A program made the position numbers and the translations under genes. The notes beneath the pieces were generated by a model, which made no database searches, was not told the DNA's origin, and was given only the letters and a program-made list of their open reading frames with translations. From the NCBI RefSeq assembly GCF_964340395.1, contig NC_135549.1:33083832-33147831 (forward strand): DNA of 64,000 nt, in the 5' to 3' direction. This document shows positions 47,468 through 57,871 of this stretch, piece by piece. Origin of the DNA: Glandiceps talaboti (Eukaryota; Hemichordata; Enteropneusta; Spengelidae). The number at the start of each line of letters is the position of its first letter. The stretch's first letter is position 1.

Positions 47468-47500
47468 GACAGACAGACACTGCACCACGACTATAGAAAT
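47270..47500 (+). mobile_element. Dispersed family A, 3' end only
   Basis: 'GATTTGAACAATTTTCCAAC', 'AAACAATTGGCCCAGCG', then CA units (about 47433-47462) and CAGA repeats. Confidence 0.6.
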
Positions 47501-47739
47501 TTAAAGTATGTAGAGAATGGCAAAATATAATGTATGTGGAGAAAGTAGAATTACTACAAACCAGAAAGACTATAGAGTTTCAATTAAGTGGCATTTATAT
47601 CTTACACAATGATTTTTGCTACCAATTAGACAAACAAAATACAGGCACTGGTAACGTGCACTCACATGAAATGATACATTTTATCTCACTGTGAACATAA
47701 ACAACGATTCATAGAAGACCAATAGCTCCCCTCAAGTGT

Positions 47740-48720
47740 GATTCAATGGAGACATGAATTAAAAGAAGTAGGTGGCACCAAATGAATACTGCTAAGTGGC
47801 TGTGATAATACAGGGATTTACTGAATTTCAGTAACTGAACCTGAAGATCCAGGTCTAGGTCCAAGTCTAAAAAGAAATTTTAAACCTGGCAATATAGGGT
47901 TAGACGCTTTAATGTAATCTCCAGGTATTAACGTTTTTGAGTTATTGGCGAATCATGATTGTTCAATACAAATATGGCTGCCATTGAGTAAAAAGTCATG
48001 AGCACCAAAAATAATGCATGTGTATTTTTATCTGGTTCTGCATTATCTATAGACATGATTAGCTACAAATAATTGCTGGTAAGTGTCTGCAATATGTAAG
48101 TAATAGTTTAATTTTGATGGTCTATGAATAGAGTGTATGATTGAAATTGTTTAGTTATGCTGTATTAAATATAGTGATCTGGGTCAAATGTGAAGGCCCC
48201 AAACAGAGCTCACATCTGATATGTGAATGGAGTCTCTATGTATTACAGTTTTTGCGTTCTGCAGTAAATATTATTTTTAACTACAAATATGGCTGCCATT
48301 CTGTAAAAGTGATATGAGCACCAAAACAAATGCTTGTGTATTGTTACTTACTTCAAAATTACTTGTAAACATGATTTAAAAGAAGTTGGCAACAACAATA
48401 CTACAATGTGTCTGTGATAGACAGGAATTGGCTTGATTTTGATAATTAGCGTTGAAGGTCAAGGTTAAAGGTGAAGGCCCCAAAGATAGCTTGAATCTGA
48501 TATGGGTGTAGGCACTTGAATGGAGTCACTACATGTTATACCTCCAAAGTATGGCTGCCATTGTGTCACATTTCATTCAGTCGTAAAACAAAGTGGTGTG
48601 CATATGTCTCGCATAGCATGTTTAATACATGACAGTCACAAACCATTAGCGGTCCAAGTGCAACAAACCCGCGGGCTTGCCTGGCGAAAACGGGTGTCAT
48701 AAAAGTTGTTTGCATCTCTA
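47740..48720 (+). mobile_element. Two dispersed family D copies
   Basis: The copies share 'GGTTAGACGCTTTAATGTAA' / 'GTAGGCACTTGAATGGAGTC', 'TACAAATATGGCTGCCATT' (47969; 48281) and 'GAAGGTCAAGGTTAAAGGTG' (48453). Diverged and rearranged. Confidence 0.55.
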
Positions 48721-49387
48721 AAGCTGTTTGTAGCATTACTTATAATAGCCTAGTAAATTGATAACAACTGATATAAGACGGAGATAAGGTTTGCCTCAAT
48801 TGCAGTCCATGCAGACGGCCGAATAGAGGTTTTACAGCTGTTTACTTGTGTTATGTAAGAGCCCATCATCACATATGTAAATATTGGTACTCTTTGATAA
48901 CAAGTCCACTTGCTTGGCTAATGGCTTGTCCCAGTAATGCCTTTATGCCAGGTTGGTTTAAATTAGTTGGTGCATGCTAGAGATATGAGGGTGAATGCAC
49001 ACATGGACGAGACCCAAAACATAAGTTCGCTCCAGGCAGTGCCCGTTGGGGACTAATAAGCCTGGTTGTTGTTGTTGTTTACTTTAAGTCAAATATACAG
49101 AGACAGGTTGACAATTACCATCATGACAGCTAAAATGTTCAGTTGTGTTCATGATTCCACAATGATAATAACTGCAAGAGCACACCTTGCCTATAAAGTT
49201 GGATGTATATCTTTATTAGCAAACAATTGAAAGTGTTTCCTACATTGGATAATAGCGATGTTAACTTTTACATGAATACATAAGCATAGCTATCATATAC
49301 CATAATGCTATAATGATGCAGAACAGACAATACTGGGCTTGATTAGGCACACAATTTGTAGTCACTCAAACAAAGCAGGGTGGGTGG

Positions 49388-49430
<43 letters not shown>

Positions 49431-49964
49431 TGGTGTGCATCTGCTCATAGCTACAAGCTGTACACATATTATGATGAGTAATGCTGTTGACTATATACAC
49501 TGTGGTGGAAAATAGTAACTGCATTTTAAGCAGATGATGTTATGGCATGACTGTTATACAGTTATTTGGTAACACATATAACACTCAACCCCATGGTTAG
49601 GTTGTGATGTCTACTACAGTCACCATACCATGATGTTATTGTCAAGTCAAAACTCATGCCCAAGGGTCATGTCATAATTTAGACAGCTATACTCTCGCAG
49701 TAACATCAACAATTGTCTTGTGAGTAATTTTCTTATCAATATAAATTTATCATTTGTAGACATATAAAATAAAATACTAAACTCTCTCTCTCTGGATATG
49801 TACATACACAAACTTTGAATATAAAAAAGAGATTCAAGCTGTGTACAATAACCTATAACAATACTTTCTACAAAAAATGAACAAGTCCATCCTTACTGAT
49901 CTAAGGTAATGTTGGCAGATTCCGTTTAATTTTCATGAACTTTTATTTATATTAATTAAAAATA
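48721..49964. other. Intergenic sequence with GT microsatellite
   Basis: A GT run at 49391-49429. A family B-like scrap ('ATAAGTTCGCTCCAGGCAGT' ... 'TTGGGGACTAAT') lies near 49020-49060. No gene recognised. Confidence 0.45.
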
Positions 49965-50107
49965 GTGCCAATGGCACTGTAGCACAACTAATGTTCCAAC
50001 CAAATATCATGGCAATCGGTCAGGTTTTTTTTGAGTTTATGTTGTCCACACACACACACAAACAGACACTGCACCATGCCCTAGCATTACTGAACTTCAT
50101 TAGTTAA
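49965..50107 (+). mobile_element. Dispersed family A, minimal ~140-bp derivative
   Basis: The 5' end 'AGTGCCAATGGCACTGTAGC' + 'ACAACT' joins directly to the 3' part 'CCAAATATCATGGCAATCGG', a short CA run and 'CTAGCATTACTGAACTTCAT'. About 1.2 kb of interior is absent compared with the copy at 29118. This end-to-end deletion form helps define both termini of family A. Confidence 0.7.
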
Positions 50108-51020
50108 AAAAATATTATCCACATCCTGGTGCAGCTTTGTTGTACCTGTGCAATATATAATTACATCACTGTACAGTTGTTTTGGGCTATATCTTAGTTG
50201 CTAGGTGACTGTATATCATTTTACAGCTGATTTGGGCTATACCTTAGTTGCTAGGTGACTGTATATCATTTTACAGCTATTTTGGGCTATATCTCAATTT
50301 TTTGAAAGATTATCCACTTTCCTAACGATCCCTGATCCTCTGCAATATATGTCATAATTTCACTGTTACTATGGGCATGGTCTTGTTGCAAGACATACTT
50401 GTTTATCCAGATGCCTACCCATCCCTGTTGTTAACTTTGAAATATGTACCATCATTTGACTGTTGCTATATAGATGTGGTCTTGTTGCTATGCATATTGG
50501 CATACATTTTTGGAATGTTTACTTCCTTGCCTATCTAATAATGCTAAGGGCATGGTCATTGTTAATCTACAAATTCATAAGAACATCCCAACTAAATGTC
50601 AGCTCAATCTGCCTGGTGGTTTCGAGTTTTCACAAAATTCACATTTGAACCCAAATCACTCACCTGTGGTGTTATTTTGATTTCAACATTTCCTCAACTA
50701 GACACCCAAATCACTCACCTGTGGTGTTATTTTGATTTCAACATTTCCTCAACTAGACACCCAAATCACTCACCTGTGGTGTTATTTTGATTTCAACATT
50801 TCCTCAACTAGACACCCAAATCACTCACCTGTGGTGTTATTTTGATTTCAACATTTCCTAACTAGACACCCAAATTAACAACAGATATCAATGTAATCAG
50901 TGTGACGGTTTTGGACTTTATTTTGTTTACACATATACAAACAGACAGAGAGACAGACAGACAGACACTTTACCATGTCTATAGCATGACTCAACTCTGT
51001 TGTTCAGCTGTGCCAAAACC
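50108..51020 (+). mobile_element. Dispersed family A copy with internal minisatellite
   Basis: Contains a ~58-bp repeat near 50170-50290 ('GGGCTATATCTTAGTTGCTA'), 'CTGTTACTATGGGCATGGTC', the 'GTCAGCTCAATCTGCCTGGT' module, a 56-bp tandem repeat, CAGACAGA repeats and a degenerate 3' end ('GTTCAGCTGTGCCAAAA'). Confidence 0.65.
50649..50872 (+). repeat. 56-bp tandem repeat, four copies
   Basis: The unit is 'CCCAAATCACTCACCTGTGG' + 'TGTTATTTTGATTTCAACAT' + 'TTCCTCAACTAGACAC'. The sequence is a normal part of family A, here amplified in place. Copies are nearly identical. Confidence 0.95.
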
Positions 51021-51074
51021 ATAATTCTTAAAACTGAACTGTAACATTTAACTTTTCTTTATGTTTTGAGTTCC

Positions 51075-51080
51075 TTTAAT
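51075..51080 (-). promoter_or_regulatory. Candidate polyadenylation signal of the phosphatase gene (ATTAAA)
   Basis: ATTAAA on the minus strand about 265 bp downstream of the stop codon. A canonical AATAAA lies further on at about 50917-50922, inside family A. Not verified by transcripts. Confidence 0.35.
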
Positions 51081-51343
51081 AGGTGTAACCAAATACATGA
51101 AGCTGTCAGTTAGACTTGACCTTTGACCTTAATACCATGTAGGTCAATATTGAAAACTTAGTACATGTATACAACAAATGGTGGTTAGCAACCATCGTAA
51201 CAATGACAGACATACAAAGTGAAGAAAAACTCCTAAATATTTCTATACAAGGTATACAAGATTGTGAGTTCACATTTGGCAGGTTTGTCACTCACAGAGA
51301 TTAAAACTAGTCATTTAGTTGATCATTGTAGAGTACATGTAAC

Positions 51344-51829
51344 TCAAACAGGTTCTACAAACACCTCATCCTCCTCAAAGCCTGATTCCCTATAATCTGA
51401 GCCTGAACTGTTGTTATTGGACAGTTTCCTTGCATCTCCTTCTTCCACTGCAACATCAGGATGTTTGCTCCACTTCACTGCCATCTTGCCATCTTCTTGT
51501 TTCACAGTTTCCACCTCTTCCGTAATATTTGGATTCTGTGTACCACTACTGCGTTTCTTTATTTTCCAACCTGAACTTCCACCAGGACTGCCAGGTTCTG
51601 TCATTGAGTGTGAGCGCTTCATACTGTTCTGAGATGGAGAATGTGGTCGGTGGTCCTCATGCAGTGATAATGCTCGCCTAATGCTGTTTAGAGTATGGTG
51701 GTCATATTTTTTGTGGTTTGACCCACCATGAGATGGTAAGTGATTTCTACCACCACCACCAAGCCTACGTTCTTTCTGTTTACTTTCCACAGCACTCTTC
51801 ATTGCCATATACAGAAATTGAAAGGACTC
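51344..51829 (-). CDS. Receptor-type tyrosine phosphatase (PTPRG/PTPRZ- or Ptp99A-like), last coding exon
   Basis: The exon starts after the acceptor 'TTATTGTCTTCCAG' in phase 0 and runs 161 codons to a stop at 51346-51344. The first ~15 residues (ESFQFLYMAMKSAVES) finish the last helix of the second phosphatase domain, where family members have a Q-Y-x-F motif; here the first aromatic is Phe and the preceding Gln is Ser. The remaining ~145 residues form a polar, probably disordered cytoplasmic tail with a Gly-rich patch, His/Ser-rich stretch, basic KIKKRSS, and an acidic end ...EEDEVFVEPV. Vertebrate PTPRG and PTPRZ have far shorter tails ending in a PDZ ligand; the -V end here could be an unusual PDZ ligand (inference). 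Family A lies 10 bp upstream of the acceptor. Confidence 0.88.
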   Translation of the reverse strand, partial: ESFQFLYMAMKSAVESKQKERRLGGGGRNHLPSHGGSNHKKYDHHTLNSIRRALSLHEDHRPHSPSQNSMKRSHSMTEPGSPGGSSGWKIKKRSSGTQNPNITEEVETVKQEDGKMAVKWSKHPDVAVEEGDARKLSNNNSSGSDYRESGFEEDEVFVEPV

Positions 51830-51839
51830 CTGGAAGACA

Positions 51840-52610
51840 ATAAAAATAGTGCCAATGGCATTGTAGCACAACTGTATTGTTTTTTATTTATGTTTATCAG
51901 GTTGTCTATCCAGCCCTGCTGCTAACTTTACCACATATGCCATCATTTGGCTGTTGCTATGGATATGGTCTTGTTGCAATGCATATTTGCATACATTTTT
52001 GGAATCTACATTCACTTGCCTACCATTCCCAGTTTTCATCTTTGCAATATAAACCATCATTTGGCTGTTGCTATGAGCATGGTCATGTTGCTAGGGATAT
52101 TTGCATATATTTTTAAAACTTTATTCATGTACCTACAAATCCCTGTTGTTATCTTTGTAATATGCATCATCATTTCATTGTTGCTATGGGCATGGTCACG
52201 GCTGCTAGTATTGTCAATATGTTTTTGAACAATAACTGCAGAATGACACCTCCAGAAACATCCCCACCAAATTTTGGCCCCATTCCCCATGTACATTTTG
52301 AGATATAAGTTTTTGACCAAATTGATATTTTATGACCTAATTTGCCTGCCACTGATGGGATCATCATGTTGTGAATTCACCCATCTTCATCTACACATCC
52401 CAAGATGCATCCCCATTAAATTTCAGCTCAATCTACTCAGTAACCTTGGATTATAGATTTTTGACCGTACAGACACATTGTTAGACCTAATTTGCACATT
52501 ACTGACAGGATAATAATATTATGAACAATTACTTATCTAAACATCCCCAAGAAAATTCCCACCAAATTTCAGCCCAATCTTCCCAGCAGTTTTGGGAGTT
52601 TTAATTTTTT
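51840..52610 (+). mobile_element. Dispersed family A, inserted next to the last phosphatase exon
   Basis: Starts with 'AATAGTGCCAATGGCATTGT' + 'AGCACAACTG' only ~10 bp from the acceptor of the terminal exon. The usual 'GGCTGTTGCTATGGATATGG' modules and the 'AATTTCAGCTCAATCTACTC' module follow. It ends without a CA tail near 'AATCTTCCCAGCAGTTTTGG'. It lies antisense to the gene. Confidence 0.7.
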
Positions 52611-52977
52611 AAACTAATTAGTGGTAATTTTATGGACCTTGACATTCACAATAGATGTCTTCTATATTGACATCGATACAGGACTAGTTCTTATGGACCT
52701 TGACAGTCATATCCATTGTATTACTAGAATAGTAACTTATAGTAATAGTAACAGAGAACATCACAAGCACTTGTGCATTGCTACTCTCATGAAAGTACAG
52801 TGGCAGAGAACACCGGTCATAACTCACATAACAATATTGCTAACAGAAAACCAAAGATAACTTACTATTAAAGAATTAGAAAAGTCAACAAAGCTTAAAC
52901 CCTTTGTATATTTATACAAAAATCTACATATCTATATGCATTTATTTACAACAGATGTACTCTTGTTATTGTTATTG
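52611..52977. other. Intron sequence, no feature
   Basis: Part of the last intron of the phosphatase gene (51830-55450). A local duplication of 'TTATGGACCTTGACA' occurs at 52632 and 52691. Confidence 0.4.
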
Positions 52978-54790
52978 TATAATTCATACCCCAAACTTGT
53001 CTAAGTCTTTGTCTGGTGTAATTCATACCCAAACTTATCTAAGTCTTTGTCTGGTGTAATTCATACCCTAAACTTATCTAAGTCTGTCTGGTATAATTCA
53101 TACCTAAACTTATCTAAGTCTTTGTTTGGTATAATTCATACCCAAACTTATCTAAGTCTTTGTTTGGTATAATTCATACCCAAACTTGTCTAAGTCTTTG
53201 TCTGGTGTAATTCATACCCAAACTTATCTAAGTCTTTGTCTGGTGTAATTCATACCCAAACTTGTCTAAGTCTTTGTCTGGTGTAATTCATACCTAAACT
53301 TATCTAAGTCTTTGTCTGGTGTAATTCATACCCTAAACTTATCTAAGTCTGTCTGGTATAATTCATACCTAAACTTATCTAAGTCTGTCTGGTGTAATTC
53401 ATACCTAAACTTATCTAAGTCTGTCTGGTGTAATTCATACCTAAACTTGTCTAAGTCTTTGTCTGGTGTAATTCATACCCAAACTTATCTAAGTCTTTGT
53501 CTGGTGTAATTCATACCTAAACTTATCTAAGTCTTTGTCTGGTGTAATTCATACCTAAACTTGTCTAAGTCTTTGTCTGGCGTAATTCATACCCAAACTT
53601 GTCTAAGTCTTTGTCTGGTGTAATTCATACCCAAACTTATCTAAGTCTTTGTCTGGTGTAATTCATACCTAAACTTATCTAAGTCTTTGTCTGGTGTAAT
53701 TCATACCCAAACTTATCTAAGTCTTTGTCTGGTGTAATTCATACCCAAACTTGTCTAAGTCTTTGTCTGGTGTAATTCATACCTAAACTTATCTAAGTCT
53801 TTGTCTGGTGTAATTCATACCTAAACTTATCTAAGTCTTTGTCTGGTGTAATTCATACCCAAACTTGTCTAAGTCTTTGTCTGGTGTAATTCATACCCAA
53901 ACTTGTCTAAGTCTTTGTCTGGTGTAATTCATACCTAAACTTATCTAAGTCTTTGTCTGGTGTAATTCATACCCAAACTTATCTAAGTCTTTGTCTGGTG
54001 TAATTCATACCTAAACTTGTCTAAGTCTTTGTCTGGTGTAATTCATACCTAAACTTATCTAAGTCTTTGTCTGGTGTAATTCATACCTAAACTTGTCTAA
54101 GTCTTTGTCTGGTGTAATTCATACCTAAACTTATCTAAGTCTTTGTCTGGTGTAATTCATACCTAAACTTATCTAAGTCTTTGTCTGGTGTAATTCATAC
54201 CCAAACTTATCTAAGTCTTTGTCTGGTGTAATTCATACCTAAACTTATCTAAGTCTTTGTCTGGTGTAATTCATACCTAAACTTATCTAAGTCTTTGTCT
54301 GGTGTAATTCATACCTAAACTTATCTAAGTCTTTGTCTGGTGTAATTCATACCTAAACTTATCTAAGTCTTTGTCTGGTGTAATTCATACCTAAACTTAT
54401 CTAAGTCTTTGTCTGGTGTAATTCATACCTAAACTTGTCTAAGTCTTTGTCTGGTGTAATTCATACCTAAACTTGTCTAAGTCTTTGTCTGGTGTAATTC
54501 ATACCTAAACTTATCTAAGTCTTTGTCTGGTGTAATTCATACCTAAACTTATCTAAGTCTTTGTCTGGTGTAATTCATACCTAAACTTATCTAAGTCTTT
54601 GTCTGGTATAATTCATACCCTAAACTTGTCTAAGTCTTTGTCTGGTGTAATTCATACCCAAACTTATCTAAGTCTTTGTCTGGTGTAATTCATACCCTAA
54701 ACTTATCTAAGTCTTTGTCTGGTGTAATTCATACCTAAACTTATCTAAGTCTTTGTCTGGTATAATTCATACCCAAACTTGTGTAGGTCT
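52978..54790 (+). repeat. 38-bp intronic minisatellite, about 47 copies
   Basis: The unit is 'CTAAGTCTTTGTCTGGTGTA' + 'ATTCATACCTAAACTTAT', with common variants ACCC/ACCT, TTAT/TTGT, and shorter units lacking TT in CTTTGTC. It is very homogeneous and lies in the last intron of the phosphatase gene. Confidence 0.97.
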
Positions 54791-55021
54791 TTGTCTGGTC
54801 CACAGACTTTCAATAGTACCTATTGCAAAGGTGCAAATCTAACTTTTTTAAGTACTATCAAACAGAATATTATTTTTTGTTCACATTTCAATTCAATTCA
54901 ATTCAATTCGGTAAGAAAACTGAAAAATATTGTGACAGTTATGAAGTCAAAGCTACTCACTCAGTTGAGAAAACTCTAAGTAACTCACTAAAAGAACACT
55001 CAACAGTACAAAGAGAAACTC
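54791..55021. other. Spacer between two intronic arrays
   Basis: Single-copy AT-rich sequence with a short ATTCA run (54890-54908). Confidence 0.5.
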
Positions 55022-55435
55022 CACATAACTTAGTGAGTTAGAAACTCAACATAACTTAGTGAGTTAGAAACTCAACATAACTTAGTGACTTAGAAACTCA
55101 ACATAACTTAGTGACTTAGAAACTCTACATAACTTAGTGAGTTAGAAACTCATCATAACTTAGTGAGTTAGAAACTCAACATAACTTAGTGACTTAGAAA
55201 CTCTACATAACTTAGTGAGTTAGAAACTCATCATAACTTAGTGAGTTAGAAACTCAACATAACTTAGTGACTTAGAAACTCTACATAACTTAGTGAGTTA
55301 GAAACTCATCATAACTTAGTGAGTTAGAAACTCAACATAACTTAGTGACTTAGAAACTCTACATAACTTAGTGAGTTAGAAACTCTACATAACTTAGTGA
55401 GTTAGAAACTCAACATAACTCAGTAAATTAGAAAA
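55022..55435 (+). repeat. 26-bp intronic minisatellite, about 16 copies
   Basis: The unit is 'ACATAACTTAGTGAGTTAGA' + 'AACTCA'. Variants GTGAG/GTGAC and CAAC/CTAC/CATC recur in a fixed three-unit (78-bp) order through 55080-55360, a small higher-order repeat. The array stops about 15 bp before the splice donor at 55450. Confidence 0.95.
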
Positions 55436-55450
55436 CGCAACATAACTCAC

Positions 55451-55586
55451 CTTAGTAGAGAAACAGCCTGGTCTCCTAAGATGATACAACATTGCTATTT
55501 TGTATGAGTCAACAGAATCTTCATGTTTGAGTTGTTGGTGTAAGGTAGACAGTGCACAGAAAGTTGCAGCTGATGTTAAACCAAGC
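55451..55586 (-). CDS. Receptor-type tyrosine phosphatase, exon with the dead signature motif of domain 2
   Basis: A 136-bp exon: acceptor 'CTTGTTTGAAG', donor AAG|GTGAGT. It begins with the last base of a split Arg codon, then LGLTSAATFCALSTLHQQLK, HEDSVDSYKIAMLYHLRRPG, CFSTK. With the preceding exon it gives V-H-D-R-L-G-L-T-S-A-A-T-F. Active tyrosine phosphatases have H-C-S-A-G-x-G-R-T-G here. The nucleophilic Cys is Asp and the catalytic Arg is Ser, so this domain cannot catalyse. An Asp at this position plus FCALSTL is typical of PTPRG/PTPRZ (R5) domain 2. Expected role: a regulatory or scaffold domain in the cytoplasm below the membrane. Confidence 0.92.
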
Positions 55587-55702
55587 CTTCAAACAAGAAA
55601 CATTGTAGTATAATTGCAGTTGTATGCACAATATTAACTACAACATATTCAATTACATTAAATGTGTCATTAGCATTCACTTTAAGGTGCAGTTTGAAAT
55701 TG

Positions 55703-56125
55703 TAATAGTTGCTAGTTGGACTTTAACTATAATATAGTTTGTACTGTTTGCTAGGTGGACTTTAACTATAATATAGTTTGTACTGTTTGCTAGGTGGACT
55801 TAAACTATAATATAGTTTGTACTGTTTGCTAGGTAGACTTTAACTATAATATAGTTTGTACTGTTTGCTAGGTGGACTTAAACTATAATATAGTTTGTAC
55901 TGTTTGCTAGGTGGACTTAAACTATAATATAGTTTGTACTGTTTGCTAGGTGGACTTTAACTATAATATAGTTTGTACTGTTTGCTAGGTGGACTTTAAC
56001 TATAATATAGTTTGTACTGTTTGCTAGGTAGACTTTAACTATAATATAGTTTGTACTGTTTGCTAGGTGGACTTTAACTATAATATAGTTTGTACTGTTT
56101 GCTAGGTGGACTTTAACTATAATAT
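55703..56125 (+). repeat. 39-bp intronic minisatellite with palindromic core, about 11 copies
   Basis: The unit is 'GGACTTTAACTATAATATAG' + 'TTTGTACTGTTTGCTAGGT'. Each copy contains AACTATAATATAGTT, a palindrome around a central base. It fills most of the 600-bp intron 55587-56186. Confidence 0.96.
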
Positions 56126-56186
56126 ATGAACATTACTACCAATGATCAAACTAATTTAACATTTTCCTTGGTTTGTTTTAACTTAC

Positions 56187-56326
56187 CTGTCATGAACTGT
56201 GACTGGACCTTCAAATTGCTGTTTCCATTTTTGAACAGCTATGATTAATTCAAACAGTGTTTCTGGTGTGCAACTGTCTGGCCAGTAACCACACTGATAC
56301 TGCCTTACATTCATCATGTAGTCATC
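56187..56326 (-). CDS. Receptor-type tyrosine phosphatase, exon with the WPD segment of domain 2
   Basis: A 140-bp exon: acceptor 'TGTGTTACCAG', donor AG|GTAAGT. It encodes DDYMMNVRQYQCGYWPDSCT, PETLFELIIAVQKWKQQFEG, PVTVHD, then two bases of a split Arg codon. DDY...VR..QC..WP and TFELI-like motifs match PTPRG/PTPRZ domain 2. A WPD triplet is present, whereas I recall vertebrate PTPRG domain 2 having WPN there. The loop aspartate is thus kept although the nucleophile is lost. Confidence 0.92.
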
Positions 56327-56398
56327 CTGGTAACACATCAAACACAAATCAAATGCATTATAATTATGAAGTTCACTGATGAAGAACGTCTCTTTTAC

Positions 56399-57858
56399 TA
56401 GACATTGTATACACTCCTATTACTGCTATATAACTATTAAAATAGACATTGTATACACTCCTATTACTGCTATATAACTATTAAAATAGACATTGTATAC
56501 ACTCCTATTACTGCTATATAACTATTAAAATAGACATTGTATACACTCCTATTACTGCTATATAACTATTAAAATAGACATTGTATACACTCCTATTACT
56601 GCTATATAACTATTAAAATAGACATTGTATACACTCCTATTACTGTTATATAACTATTAAAATAGACATTGTATACACTCCTATTACTGCTATATAACTA
56701 TTAAAATAGACATTGTATACACTCCTATTACTGTTATATAACTATTAAAATAGACATTGTATACACTCCTATTACTGCTATATAACTATTAAAATAGACA
56801 TTGTATACACTCCTATTACTGCTATATAGCTATTAAAATAGACATTGTATACACTCCTATTACTGTTATATAACTATTAAAATAGACATTGTATACACTC
56901 CTATTACTGCTATATAACTATTAAAATAGACATTGTATACACTCCTATTACTGCTATATAACTATTAAAATAGACATTGTATACACTCCTATTACTGCTA
57001 TATAACTATTAAAATAGACATTGTATACACTCCTATTACTGCTATATAGCTATTAAAATAGACATTGTATACACTCCTATTACTGCTATATAACTATTAA
57101 AATAGACATTGTATACACTCCTATTACTGCTATATAACTATTAAAATAGACATTGTATACACTCCTATTACTGCTATATAACTATTAAAATAGACATTGT
57201 ATACACTCCTATTACTGCTATATAACTATTAAAATAGACATTGTATACACTCCTATTACTGCTATATAACTATTAAAATAGACATTGTATACACTCCTAT
57301 TACTGCTATATAACTATTAAAATAGACATTGTATACACTCCTATTACTGCTATATAACTATTTAAAATAGACATTGTATACACTCCTATTATTGCTATAT
57401 AACTATTAAAATAGACATTGTATACACTCTTATTACTGTTATATAACTATTAAAATAGACATTGTATACACTCCTATTACTGCTATATAACTATTTAAAA
57501 TAGACATTGTATACACTCCTATTACTGCTATATAACTATTAAAATAGACATTGTATACACTCCTATTACTGCTATATAACTATTAAAATAGACATTGTAT
57601 ACACTCCTATTATTGCTATATAACTATTAAAATAGACATTGTATACACTCCTATTACTGCTATATAACTATTAAAATAGACATTGTATACACTCCTATTA
57701 CTGCTATATAACTATTAAAATAGACATTGTATACACTCCTATTACTGCTATATAACTATTAAAATAGACATTGTATACACTCCTATTACTGCTATATAAC
57801 TATTAAAATAGACATTGTATACACTCCTATTACTGCTATATAACTATTTAAAATAGAC
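56399..57858 (+). repeat. 44-bp intronic minisatellite, about 33 near-identical copies
   Basis: The unit is 'TAGACATTGTATACACTCCT' + 'ATTACTGCTATATAACTATT' + 'AAAA'. Variation is minimal (GCTATA/GTTATA, an extra T in three units), implying recent expansion or homogenisation. It begins about 72 bp from the acceptor of the exon at 56187-56326. Confidence 0.98.
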
Positions 57859-57871
57859 ACTGCACAAACTT

